From: CBDCGV01 sp965216955
GTDB lineage: Bacteria > Bacteroidota > Bacteroidia > Chitinophagales > JADIYW01
Assembly: GCA_965216955.1 (NCBI GenBank)
Contig: CBDCGV010000011.1
Span: forward strand, 310,001 to 374,000
DNA length: 64,000 bases
Direction of reading: 5' to 3'
This document shows, piece after piece, positions 9,522 to 17,484 of the stretch. The notes beneath the pieces were generated by a model that was not told the origin of the DNA, made no database searches, and saw nothing but the letters and a program-made list of their open reading frames with translations. Position numbers and translations under genes: made by a program. Positions within the stretch are counted from its first letter, which is position 1; every line of letters begins with the position of its first letter.

Positions 9522-10742
9522 TTATTTACTATAAATCCATTCTGCAGGATTCAATTTAACCGCTCCCTTCCAAATTTCTAAGTGTACTTCAGTATTTCCA
9601 GTTTCTGTATTATCATAAGCAACGCCTATAAGTTGTTTGGTATCAATCTCATCGTTTGGCTTAACCAAAACTGACTTAAGCATTGTATATACCGAGAAAA
9701 ACTCCCCATGATTTATGATTATTGCATTTTTATATACTGGATTGTGGAAAACGCTGATCACTTTACCCTTAAAAACAGCCCTAACAGGAGCGCTTTTTTC
9801 TGTTCGTATATCAATCCCGTTATTTTCAAATTTTACGTTTTTGAGATCCGGGTGATTATATTGTCCAAAGCGTTTAGAAACAAAACCTTTCTCTACGGGC
9901 CATGGTAACTTACCCTTATTAGCATTAAAACTGTTAGAAAGGTTTTTGTATTCAGGGGTTTCTTTATATGCAACGGTGGAATTAGCGTTACTTTTTTTCT
10001 TCCTCGCTTCCTCTAGTTCTCTCCTTATTATTTCCTCTATTTGCTTGTTTATTTTTTTTGCTTGTTTTTGCTTTTTTCTAATATCATCAGACAAGGTTTT
10101 CTCCTTTGTTTTAAGCTCAGCAACCATCAAATCTTTTATTCTTTTTTCTTTATCTAAGACCTGTTTTTGTACCACTTGATCATTTAAAAGAATCTCTTTC
10201 TCCCTTCTTTGTCTTTCAATTTCTTCTATTTTTCTTTCTATTGATGTCCTGGTTGCCTCTATATGTATGGCTTGTTTATTTCGATACGCACCATATTTTC
10301 TTAAATAATTTAATCTTCGAAGTGCCTCATTAAAATTCTTTGAGCTTAACACTAAGGCCAATTTGTCTTTCAATCGTTGACTTTTATATGAATTGCGAAT
10401 TACGGTAGCATAATCAGATTTTAGCTTAACCATGTCTGCTTCCAAAGACTTCACAATTTCCTTATTATCACTAATCTGTGTTTGTAAAGCCTTGAGTTCC
10501 GCTCTGGTATTCCCAATCAGGCTTTCGCGCAAAGTGATTTGCTTTCTTATGGTGAATAAATCCGAAAACGAATTTTTAATTGAAGTTTTGGTTTGACTAA
10601 GCAGTTTTTCTGTAAATTTTATTTCTGCTAAAATCTTTTGACGCTTTTTTTCTAAAGTTTCTTTTTCTTGAGCACTAACACTTGTTATGCTAATAAATAC
10701 TAGAAATAATGCTATTAGAAATCGATCAATTAACTTTATCAT
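9522..10742 (-). CDS. EnvC-like murein hydrolase activator (degenerate LytM)
   Basis: A 406-residue periplasmic protein: signal peptide ending SVSAQ, then about 220 residues of coiled coil (EKETLEKKRQKILAEI onward, repeated KIEEIERQRREKE), then a C-terminal LytM/M23 fold from RFGQYNHPDLK to NPAEWIYSK. The zinc site is degraded: the usual HxGxDI is NNGIDI, and the terminal HLHFEIW is VHLEIW, so two metal ligands appear lost. That matches EnvC, which does not cut peptidoglycan but activates amidases. Start ATG 10742 overlaps the DUF4292 gene by 17 bases, implying translational coupling. It is the last gene of the dut - TPR - DUF4292 - EnvC cluster. Probable role: control of septal or wall hydrolysis. 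Confidence 0.85.
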   Translation of the reverse strand: MIKLIDRFLIALFLVFISITSVSAQEKETLEKKRQKILAEIKFTEKLLSQTKTSIKNSFSDLFTIRKQITLRESLIGNTRAELKALQTQISDNKEIVKSLEADMVKLKSDYATVIRNSYKSQRLKDKLALVLSSKNFNEALRRLNYLRKYGAYRNKQAIHIEATRTSIERKIEEIERQRREKEILLNDQVVQKQVLDKEKRIKDLMVAELKTKEKTLSDDIRKKQKQAKKINKQIEEIIRRELEEARKKKSNANSTVAYKETPEYKNLSNSFNANKGKLPWPVEKGFVSKRFGQYNHPDLKNVKFENNGIDIRTEKSAPVRAVFKGKVISVFHNPVYKNAIIINHGEFFSVYTMLKSVLVKPNDEIDTKQLIGVAYDNTETGNTEVHLEIWKGAVKLNPAEWIYSK

Positions 10743-11496
10743 ATTTACTAGACACTTCAAACGGATATTCTAAATTTTCAGCTAGTTTAATTTTCGTAAA
10801 TTTTATATCCAATGATAAATTATTTTTTGAGTCGCTCACTTCTATATTTCTTTTCATTGCAAAATCTTTCTCGTTCAGCGTTTCATAATCATTATACTGA
10901 ATGCTGATTTTTCTTTGATTAAAATTGTCGTTTAATTCCATTGACATCAAAAAACCAGTTTTTCTATCAACTAATGCTTTCCCTGAATACTGCAAATCTT
11001 TTAAAATAATTTCAAACCCTTCTTTGTTTTTTTTCACACTTGTGTTTTTACCATTCATATAAAGCAATTCGCCAGTTAGTATTCGTTCTAAGTCCTCAAA
11101 AGAAATAGACATATGTGCCAATTGAGAAAGATACTCAATGTCTTTGTCATAATATTTCCTGTTAAGCCTGTCTAGCATTTTAAATTTTGAAGAATCTATT
11201 AGTAACCTATACCCTTCTATACCAAAAATGCTGAAGGATAGCCATAGTTTTTCATTTGACATCCATCTTACATTTGAATTGAAAGATCTCTTGTTACTAT
11301 TCAATTCAGACTTAACCTTCAACTTGGCACTTAATTCGTTGAATTTGAGACTGTTTTCATTCAAGTAATCAACTACCTCCCTTGGTTTTATTTTCGGAAT
11401 GGTCTTTTGGATTTCTTTCTTGTGCTTACATGCAGAAAAGAAGGAAGAAAGCGACAAAAAAAAGAAAAGGAAAAAAAGGTGTTGCTTAATTTTCAA
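10726..11496 (-). CDS. DUF4292 lipoprotein
   Basis: A 256-residue lipoprotein with leader MKIKQHLFFLFFFLSLSS ending FFSAC. The mature part matches DUF4292: LNENSLKFNELSAKLKVK, then SIFGIEGYRLLID and repeated amphipathic strands in a LolA/LppX-like fold. DUF4292 proteins are restricted largely to Bacteroidota and recur between a TPR protein and an EnvC-like factor, exactly as here. The overlaps on both sides (11 bases with the TPR gene, 17 with EnvC) indicate one tightly coupled operon. Function is unknown; the fold and context suggest a periplasmic lipid- or envelope-related role, which is inference. Confidence 0.85.
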   Translation of the reverse strand: MKIKQHLFFLFFFLSLSSFFSACKHKKEIQKTIPKIKPREVVDYLNENSLKFNELSAKLKVKSELNSNKRSFNSNVRWMSNEKLWLSFSIFGIEGYRLLIDSSKFKMLDRLNRKYYDKDIEYLSQLAHMSISFEDLERILTGELLYMNGKNTSVKKNKEGFEIILKDLQYSGKALVDRKTGFLMSMELNDNFNQRKISIQYNDYETLNEKDFAMKRNIEVSDSKNNLSLDIKFTKIKLAENLEYPFEVSSKYDKVN

Positions 11497-13273
11497 CTTC
11501 CGTTATATTTTTTTTTTCTAATGTACGATTGGTTATTTTATTCTTCAATATCTCTTCTTCTCCACCTGCATCAAGGGCCTTCTGCCAATTGGCAACCGCC
11601 TCCTCTACTTTACCGAGCTTAAATAAGATATCTCCATAATGCTCTAATAAAACTGGCCGTTGATCATTTTCAATATTGGAAAGGGCCTTCTCCATCCAAT
11701 CTTTTGCACCCTCATAATCACCAGATTTATATAGCACCCATGCATAAGTGTCCTGAAAAGCCGCATTGTTTTCGATCAACAAATTGGCTTTCTTGCTCAT
11801 TTTCTGAGCCTTCTCAAGCTTAGCATCTCGAAGAGATAAGTAATATGAATAATTATTAAGGACATATGCATTATTCGGGTCCAAAAGTAATGCTTCTTCA
11901 AAGCAGCTATCAGATTTTTCGAACAACTCCAAGTCGTTATAAATGTCTGCCATATTCGAAAGTACCTGATTTTTTATTTGCATATCGGTTGCTGCTAAAT
12001 TGAGGGCTTTCTGATATGACTCAATCGCTTCGTTTGATTGCTTCAATTGCTGACACGCAATGCCTTTATAAAAATAGGGCAAAACACTTTCCTCATTTTC
12101 TTCAATACTTTTATCCGCGAAATTTTTTAATTCTTCATATTCCTTTAATTCTGCTAATCCTTGAAATAGTTGGTACCAAACTGTTTGAGGGCTTTCTCCA
12201 ATAGAAACTGCTTTTTTATAAGATTCTATAGATGCTTTTTTTTCTCCACTATTCCAAAGAATATCTCCTTTTGCCGTATGTGATTTTGGATCATTCGGAT
12301 GCTGTTCGATAATTAAGTCTGCCATCTTCAAAACCTCCTCTTTATTAGTTGAATCAAGTATGACAGATTTGATATATGGAATAAACAACATGATTTTTGT
12401 ATCTATTCCTAAAGATGAATTCTTAAAGACTTTATTAATTAGTGCTTTTGCCTCTTCTTCCTGTCCGTCTTTTTTAAGAATATCTGCTAATGCTAATTGA
12501 CCTTGAGCATTTTCAGGGTCAATTTTTAAAAGCATATTATAAGCTTCAATAGCTTTTTTTAATTCATTATTAGCTTCATAAAGTTCCCCAAGCATTCCAT
12601 AATACCTAAGGTCTTGAGGATACTCATCAATTAACTTTTGAATTTCTGCGGCGGCTTTATCAACTTTTCCTAATTTTATGTAGAGGGATTCCTTTTGCGC
12701 AATAATGGTTTCATTAATTCCATATTTATCTTCAAGTCGATCATATACAGCAATTGCCTCTTCAATTTTATTGGCCTTTGTAAGCATATATGCCCAATCA
12801 AAATGATAATCATAAGCATCTTCAATGCTAGATATCATTTTTTCATACGTTTTTGCTGCAGCCTCAAAATCACCTGTTTCTGCTTGAGCTTCTGCTAAGT
12901 ATAGATAATACCATTCATTTGTGGTATGTAGTTGTACTGCTATTTTACCATGCTCAATAGCCTTTTCAAGTTCTTCATTTTCATAATATATGCGGCATAG
13001 TTCATAATGTGCTGCATGGTTTTTATTATCAAGTCTAATTACCGTTTCAAATAAACCAATTGCATCCTCTACGTTTCCTAATAAGTTCTGTTGAACAGCT
13101 TCAATATAGTATCCCTGTTTCTCAAGTTCTCTTTTATCTATCCTATAGATATAGGCATTCTCCTCTTTATCAGATACAGCAGTCTTATTTTTTTTCTTTT
13201 TTTGAGCAATCAATTCAAATTGGCAAAGAAATATTAAAATAAAGCAGATAATATAGGATACTCTTGTTTGCAT
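11486..13273 (-). CDS. TPR-repeat envelope protein
   Basis: A 595-residue exported protein: signal peptide to LIAQ, a basic KKKKNK stretch, then tetratricopeptide repeats through almost the whole length. Repeats are recognisable by A..LE.AI..Y...L..DP-type spacing, e.g. ELEKAIEHGKIAVQL, ELKKAIEAYNMLLKIDP, SNEAIESYQKALNLA, KVEEAVANWQKALD. This is the standard upstream partner of DUF4292 in Bacteroidota. It probably scaffolds protein interactions in the periplasm. It overlaps the downstream gene by 11 bases and lies 90 bases downstream of dut. The exact role is not known. Confidence 0.85.
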   Translation of the reverse strand: MQTRVSYIICFILIFLCQFELIAQKKKKNKTAVSDKEENAYIYRIDKRELEKQGYYIEAVQQNLLGNVEDAIGLFETVIRLDNKNHAAHYELCRIYYENEELEKAIEHGKIAVQLHTTNEWYYLYLAEAQAETGDFEAAAKTYEKMISSIEDAYDYHFDWAYMLTKANKIEEAIAVYDRLEDKYGINETIIAQKESLYIKLGKVDKAAAEIQKLIDEYPQDLRYYGMLGELYEANNELKKAIEAYNMLLKIDPENAQGQLALADILKKDGQEEEAKALINKVFKNSSLGIDTKIMLFIPYIKSVILDSTNKEEVLKMADLIIEQHPNDPKSHTAKGDILWNSGEKKASIESYKKAVSIGESPQTVWYQLFQGLAELKEYEELKNFADKSIEENEESVLPYFYKGIACQQLKQSNEAIESYQKALNLAATDMQIKNQVLSNMADIYNDLELFEKSDSCFEEALLLDPNNAYVLNNYSYYLSLRDAKLEKAQKMSKKANLLIENNAAFQDTYAWVLYKSGDYEGAKDWMEKALSNIENDQRPVLLEHYGDILFKLGKVEEAVANWQKALDAGGEEEILKNKITNRTLEKKNITEVEN

Positions 13274-13363
13274 ATTGATTTTAGATGTGCTTATTTATAA
13301 CGATTATCTAGTTCTCTTCCTTAACACACTTTGTTGTTACAAAATACGGACCAAATTAGTTCG

Positions 13364-13798
13364 TTATCTGATGCCTGTATGTCCAAAGCCTCCTTCACCC
13401 CTATCTGTTTCAGACAATTCTTCTACTTCAACAATTTCTGCTTTTTCATATTTAGCAATAACCATTTGTGCAATTCGCTCTTTTGTATTAACTACTGCTG
13501 TCTCGTTAGAGAGGTTAATTAAAATAATTTTTATTTCACCTCTATAATCAGAATCTATTGTTCCAGGGGTATTGAGTAAGCTTAAACCTTTTTTAATGGC
13601 CAATCCACTTCTAGGTCTTATCTGTGCCTCGTATCCTTTTGGTAATTCAATATATAAACCCGTGGGAATTAAAGTTCTTTGTAAAGGCTTTAAAATAACA
13701 GGCTCTGTTAAATGAGCTCTTAAATCCATCCCTGCAGAACCAGCGGTCTCATATGCTGGTAATGGATTATCAGACATATTTATAATTTTTAACTTCAT
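13364..13798 (-). CDS. dut: dUTP diphosphatase
   Basis: Trimeric dUTPase, hydrolysing dUTP to dUMP and pyrophosphate; it prevents uracil incorporation and feeds dTMP synthesis. The 144 residues show all five family motifs: AGSAGMDLRA (1), PRSGLAIKKG (2), NTPGTIDSDYRGEI (3), RIAQMVIAK (4) and the C-terminal RGEGGFGHTG (5). Start ATG 13798. It heads the dut - TPR - DUF4292 - EnvC cluster and lies 129 bases downstream of the flippase gene on the same strand. Confidence 0.95.
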   Translation of the reverse strand: MKLKIINMSDNPLPAYETAGSAGMDLRAHLTEPVILKPLQRTLIPTGLYIELPKGYEAQIRPRSGLAIKKGLSLLNTPGTIDSDYRGEIKIILINLSNETAVVNTKERIAQMVIAKYEKAEIVEVEELSETDRGEGGFGHTGIR

Positions 13799-13927
13799 CT
13801 ATTAACGATCTCTTTAGTTTGAAATTGAAATATATAGTGGAAATAACTGAAAAGCTAATAAATCCATGGCAAAGATACATTAAAGTAGCTATTCCTGCAG
13901 TTAAAAAAATTAAAGAAAAAGGGCTCC

Positions 13928-15394
13928 CTAATACTCTTTTTGACTATCCGCCTTGTAAAGCAAGAACACAGTCAAAAATATAACTACAAACTTTAAAATC
14001 ATATGTTGCCAATAGCATGGTTCTAAAACCACTAGTTGATTCAATAATAGATAAACAACTAATGGGAAAATTAAAAAGAGAGTTATTCGCTTAAAATCAT
14101 AAGGAATAGGATAATATCTATTCCCAAAATAGACTCCTAGAAAACACATCAAAAAGTAGCATCCCAAAGTGATATAGGCAGAAGCCCAATAACCAAACTT
14201 TGGAATAAATAAAAGGTTTAATACTACTGTGAAAATTGCTCCAAAAACAGCAATCAGAGCCCCATAAGAAGTTTTATCGCTTACCTTATACCAAGTAGCA
14301 ATATTGAAATAAACCCCTAAAAAACAATTGGCCATTAAAAGAACAGGAACGATACCAACTCCCTCTAAATAATCGACATTAACTAACGTAACAATATCTT
14401 TTGCGAATAAACTAACAGCAAGAAAAACAATGCCTCCAACCAAAGCAAAATATTTAGTAACAATAGCATACGTCTTAGGTGCGGACCTATTAGAGGCCTC
14501 TTTGAAAAACAAAGGTTCTGCAGCAAACCTAAACGCCTGAATCAACATGGTCATTAACATAGAGAGTTTGTAGTTGAATCCATAAAGCCCTAATTGCCTG
14601 AGATTTTCGGTATCGTCATATGGCAATAATCTCCTTAGCATAATTCTATCAAAAAATTCGTTTAAAGAGCCTGCTAAACCCACAAGCATTATGGGTATAG
14701 CATAACTAATCATTTTCTTATATAATCGCCGATCAATAACAAATTTGAAATATCTCAACTCAGGGATCAGAAATATAAAAGTGCAAGCACTTGCAATAAC
14801 ATTTGAAATAAAAACGTATCCAATTTTGATTTCGGGATTATAAATTTTTTCTAATATAAAAAGCTTATCGATGCTATATAGATAAGGGCACAATATCAAA
14901 AAAAAGAGGTTAAAAAAAATGAGCAAAGTAACATTTAAAACCTTTAGAGCGGCAAATTTTTTCGCTTTCAAAGTAGCTCTCAAAAAGGCAAAAGGTAATG
15001 CGGATAAAACATCAAAAGTTATAATCAAGACAAACCACCTTATATATTCAGGATGATCCGTATAATTAACTAAGGTCGAAATTGGATTAACAAATAAGCA
15101 TCCAATAAACACAAAAGGAACTACAAAACTCAATATAGAAGTATAGGCAACAGAAAATGCATTATCCTTATGTTCAGACAAATTATAATGTCTAAAAAAA
15201 GAAGTCTCCATACCGTGCGTTAACACGACCAATAAAAAACCGGTATAGGCATATAGCTCGGTAAAAATGCCAAATTCCTCAGGCAGAAAAACCTTTCCAA
15301 AAAAAATAGTCAAAATATAGTTCAGCCCTCTAGCCAAAACACTGCTGACTCCATAAATGGCTGTATCAGAAATAAGTCGCTTAAGAATGCTCAA
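13928..15394 (-). CDS. Polysaccharide flippase (MATE/Wzx-like)
   Basis: A 488-residue polytopic membrane protein of the oligosaccharide flippase (polysaccharide_synt/Wzx, MOP superfamily) type, with about 12-14 hydrophobic segments. The start ILKRLISDTAIYGVSSVLAR is the characteristic first amphipathic segment, and AIPIMLVGLAGSLNEFFDRIML is the usual central helix. It probably translocates lipid-linked oligosaccharide. The start appears to be TTG (15394): upstream the frame closes at TGA without an ATG, and the conserved N-terminus begins right here. This family is a frequent neighbour of dut in Bacteroidota. It is divergent from the TetR gene, with 115 bases between. Confidence 0.85.
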   Translation of the reverse strand: MSILKRLISDTAIYGVSSVLARGLNYILTIFFGKVFLPEEFGIFTELYAYTGFLLVVLTHGMETSFFRHYNLSEHKDNAFSVAYTSILSFVVPFVFIGCLFVNPISTLVNYTDHPEYIRWFVLIITFDVLSALPFAFLRATLKAKKFAALKVLNVTLLIFFNLFFLILCPYLYSIDKLFILEKIYNPEIKIGYVFISNVIASACTFIFLIPELRYFKFVIDRRLYKKMISYAIPIMLVGLAGSLNEFFDRIMLRRLLPYDDTENLRQLGLYGFNYKLSMLMTMLIQAFRFAAEPLFFKEASNRSAPKTYAIVTKYFALVGGIVFLAVSLFAKDIVTLVNVDYLEGVGIVPVLLMANCFLGVYFNIATWYKVSDKTSYGALIAVFGAIFTVVLNLLFIPKFGYWASAYITLGCYFLMCFLGVYFGNRYYPIPYDFKRITLFLIFPLVVYLLLNQLVVLEPCYWQHMILKFVVIFLTVFLLYKADSQKEY

Positions 15395-15500
15395 AAAATA
15401 ATACTTATGTGTTCAAATGTAGCTAACAGAATTTTTATTCTTGAAGTTTAGTTGTAAAGAAGTGTGAATTGTCCTTTTATTTCAATCAATACTAAATATA

Positions 15501-15532
15501 TTTGCATATATGACGACCGGTCATTATATTTG
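15501..15532 (+). promoter_or_regulatory. Putative TetR autoregulatory promoter/operator
   Basis: TTTG (15501-15504), 20 bases, then TATATTTG (15525-15532) matches the Bacteroidota promoter pattern TTTG-N19/20-TAnnTTTG. The spacer contains the inverted repeat ATGAC-GACCG-GTCAT (15510-15524), with the GACCGGTC core typical of TetR-family operators. A second TATATTTG lies at 15497-15504. The palindrome overlaps one candidate start codon of the regulator gene, as expected for self-repression. Not tested. Confidence 0.55.
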
Positions 15533-16121
15533 TGCTGTGCGAAAGAAAATTTATAAGAAAGATATTCTTCAAACAGGCTTAGAGCTAATGTTTTTAAACG
15601 GTTATCATGCCACGGGGATTAAAGAAATTACGGATAGCATAGGAATCCCTAAGGGATCTTTTTACAATCATTTCAAAAGCAAGGAGCAGTTCGGTTTAGA
15701 GGTTTTAGAACAGTATTGCAAGAATGGTGTCAAATTGCATGAAGAGATGTTACTTAAATCCGAAAGGTCAGCCATTGAACGATTAGAAAACATGTACTCT
15801 CAAATGATTGAGAAATACAAAAACGAACTGGGTTGTAAGCTAGGTTGTTTAATGAGCAATTTTTCAGCAGAGTTATCGGATGTTAATGAGCAATTCGCAG
15901 CGTTATTAGAGCATCAATTTAAACAAATAGAAAATATTATAGCACAGTGTTTACAAGAAGCCCGAGACACAAAAGAAATCAATACCGAATCTAATCCATC
16001 TCAACTTGCCGCTTTCATTTTAAATAGCTGGCATGGGGCATTGATTCGTATGAAATCAAGCGCAGATATAAAACCTCTTGACGATTTTAAACACTTAATT
16101 TTTAATACCATTCTTAAATAA
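15510..16121 (+). CDS. TetR/AcrR family transcriptional regulator
   Basis: A TetR repressor: N-terminal helix-turn-helix (GLELMFLNGYHATGIKEITD, then IPKGSFYNHFKSKEQFG) and an all-alpha C-terminal ligand domain with LGCKLGCLMSNFSAEL, the TetR_C-like pattern of YcdC/AcrR relatives. Two starts are possible: ATG 15510, which lies inside the operator palindrome, or GTG 15537, giving MRKKIYKKDILQ, closer to the family's normal beginning. It leads a plus-strand set with a small membrane protein (9 bases downstream) and an SDR protein, which it probably controls along with itself. The ligand is unknown. Confidence 0.88.
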   Translation: MTTGHYICAVRKKIYKKDILQTGLELMFLNGYHATGIKEITDSIGIPKGSFYNHFKSKEQFGLEVLEQYCKNGVKLHEEMLLKSERSAIERLENMYSQMIEKYKNELGCKLGCLMSNFSAELSDVNEQFAALLEHQFKQIENIIAQCLQEARDTKEINTESNPSQLAAFILNSWHGALIRMKSSADIKPLDDFKHLIFNTILK

Positions 16122-16129
16122 TTTTTATT

Positions 16130-16486
16130 ATGAATACTCAAGTGAAGAAACCAATACCCCTAAGAGTCATTTTTATTTTAAATGCATTGTTGATTTTTTT
16201 AGCCTTTGCTATTTATTACGCACTGTCTAATGATTTGTTTGAGCCACCAGGAGGTAAATCTTTAAATCCTGCATGGGTTTTATATACAGCAATAGGCTAC
16301 ATCATCACTTTTATAGCTTTAGTAACATGCATTTTGAATAAAAAATTGATGGCACTAAGAGCGGTTATTATTACCGTGGCACTTATTTCTATTCCAGCAG
16401 GCGGTTTCATTGGAATATTATTTTCGATCATTTCGTTTGCACTCTCTTTCAATAAAAAAGTACTTGCATATTTTAATCAGAACTAA
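16130..16486 (+). CDS. Small membrane protein of unknown function
   Basis: A 118-residue protein with three to four hydrophobic segments (VIFILNALLIFLAFAIYYAL; VLYTAIGYIITFIALVTCIL; a long C-terminal AVIITVALISIPAGGFIGIL... stretch). I recognise no family. It lies 9 bases after the TetR gene and ends 1 base before the SDR gene's ATG, so all three are surely one transcript. Likely an inner-membrane protein of the regulator's target operon. Confidence 0.7.
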   Translation: MNTQVKKPIPLRVIFILNALLIFLAFAIYYALSNDLFEPPGGKSLNPAWVLYTAIGYIITFIALVTCILNKKLMALRAVIITVALISIPAGGFIGILFSIISFALSFNKKVLAYFNQN

Positions 16487-16487
16487 T

Positions 16488-17456
16488 ATGAAAGAAACAA
16501 GAATATTGATAACGGGTGCTAATGGTGCTATGGCTAAGGAAACCATTAAATGCTTAATAAAAGATGGATATGGTAACATCACTATGGCTTGCAGAACGGA
16601 TGCTAAAGGAAATGCTGCTAAAAAAGAAATTGAAGAAGTTATAGGCATCCAAAATTCCAATTTAAAAGTAGCTGGTGGTTTTGACATGAATAAACCCGAT
16701 GAGATTGGAAATGCTGTAAAATCTTTAGCAGAAGGCAAACCCTTCGATATTATCTTTTTGGCTGCAGGCTTTGCAGTTTTCACAGATGACTACCAAACCA
16801 TTGAATGGAATGGAAAAAAAGTTGAAAAAACTGTTTTTCAAAATTTAGTGGGTAGTCACATAACACTCTCGCATTTAAAGGCAAACGACTTACTAAATAA
16901 TGGTGTTAGAGTAGTTATTGCCGGCGGCGAAGGAGCCAGAGGAATTAAAGGAATGATTGATAAACCAACTTTTGATTCTGCTCAACAATTTAGACAATAT
17001 ATTTTAGCGGACTTTAGCCAATTCGAGAAATATAATCCCATGAATGCCATAGGTGTTTCAAAATTGGCAGGAGCGCTTTGGACAAAAAAATTAGCTCAAA
17101 TAGAAAAAGATAATATGAAAGTTGTTTGGTTCTCTCCCGGACTAACTTCCGGATCTGAAGGGTTAAAAAAGCTGCCTGCTTTGAAACGCACTGTTTTTAA
17201 AATGATGTTCAGCATAATGAATTTGTTGGGAAAATCTCAATCAGCTGCACAAGGAGGACAAAAATATGCCGATTGTTTAGAAGGAAAAGTAGGTAAAAAT
17301 GGTGACTTAATTGGTGCGCCAGAAGGAAAAGCCTTAGGCAATTTTACAGATCAAACCCCTATGAATACAGCCTTTAGTGATCAAGGTCTAATTGATGAAC
17401 TTTGGAAAATACTAGAAGAAGTATGCGGTCCTTTTGGAGATAACAACCTCTATTAA
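16488..17456 (+). CDS. SDR family NAD(P)-binding protein, catalytic Tyr absent
   Basis: A 322-residue short-chain dehydrogenase/reductase-like protein. The cofactor motif TGANGAMA (residues 9-16) and Rossmann strands (ILITG, IIFLAAG, VVIAGG) are clear. Overall it resembles the protochlorophyllide-reductase/retinol-dehydrogenase-like group, with SKLAGALW after the active site. The usual YxxxK is IGVSK (residues 188-192), so the catalytic tyrosine is replaced by isoleucine, and the Ser-bearing strand reads AGGEGARG. It may therefore bind nucleotide without normal oxidoreductase chemistry, or use another residue. Start ATG 16488, because the longer upstream frame lies inside the previous gene. 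It is the third gene of the TetR set and ends 28 bases from convergent recQ. Confidence 0.75.
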   Translation: MKETRILITGANGAMAKETIKCLIKDGYGNITMACRTDAKGNAAKKEIEEVIGIQNSNLKVAGGFDMNKPDEIGNAVKSLAEGKPFDIIFLAAGFAVFTDDYQTIEWNGKKVEKTVFQNLVGSHITLSHLKANDLLNNGVRVVIAGGEGARGIKGMIDKPTFDSAQQFRQYILADFSQFEKYNPMNAIGVSKLAGALWTKKLAQIEKDNMKVVWFSPGLTSGSEGLKKLPALKRTVFKMMFSIMNLLGKSQSAAQGGQKYADCLEGKVGKNGDLIGAPEGKALGNFTDQTPMNTAFSDQGLIDELWKILEEVCGPFGDNNLY

Positions 17457-17484
17457 TTTATTTTAAATGAAAGAGTAAGCAATA

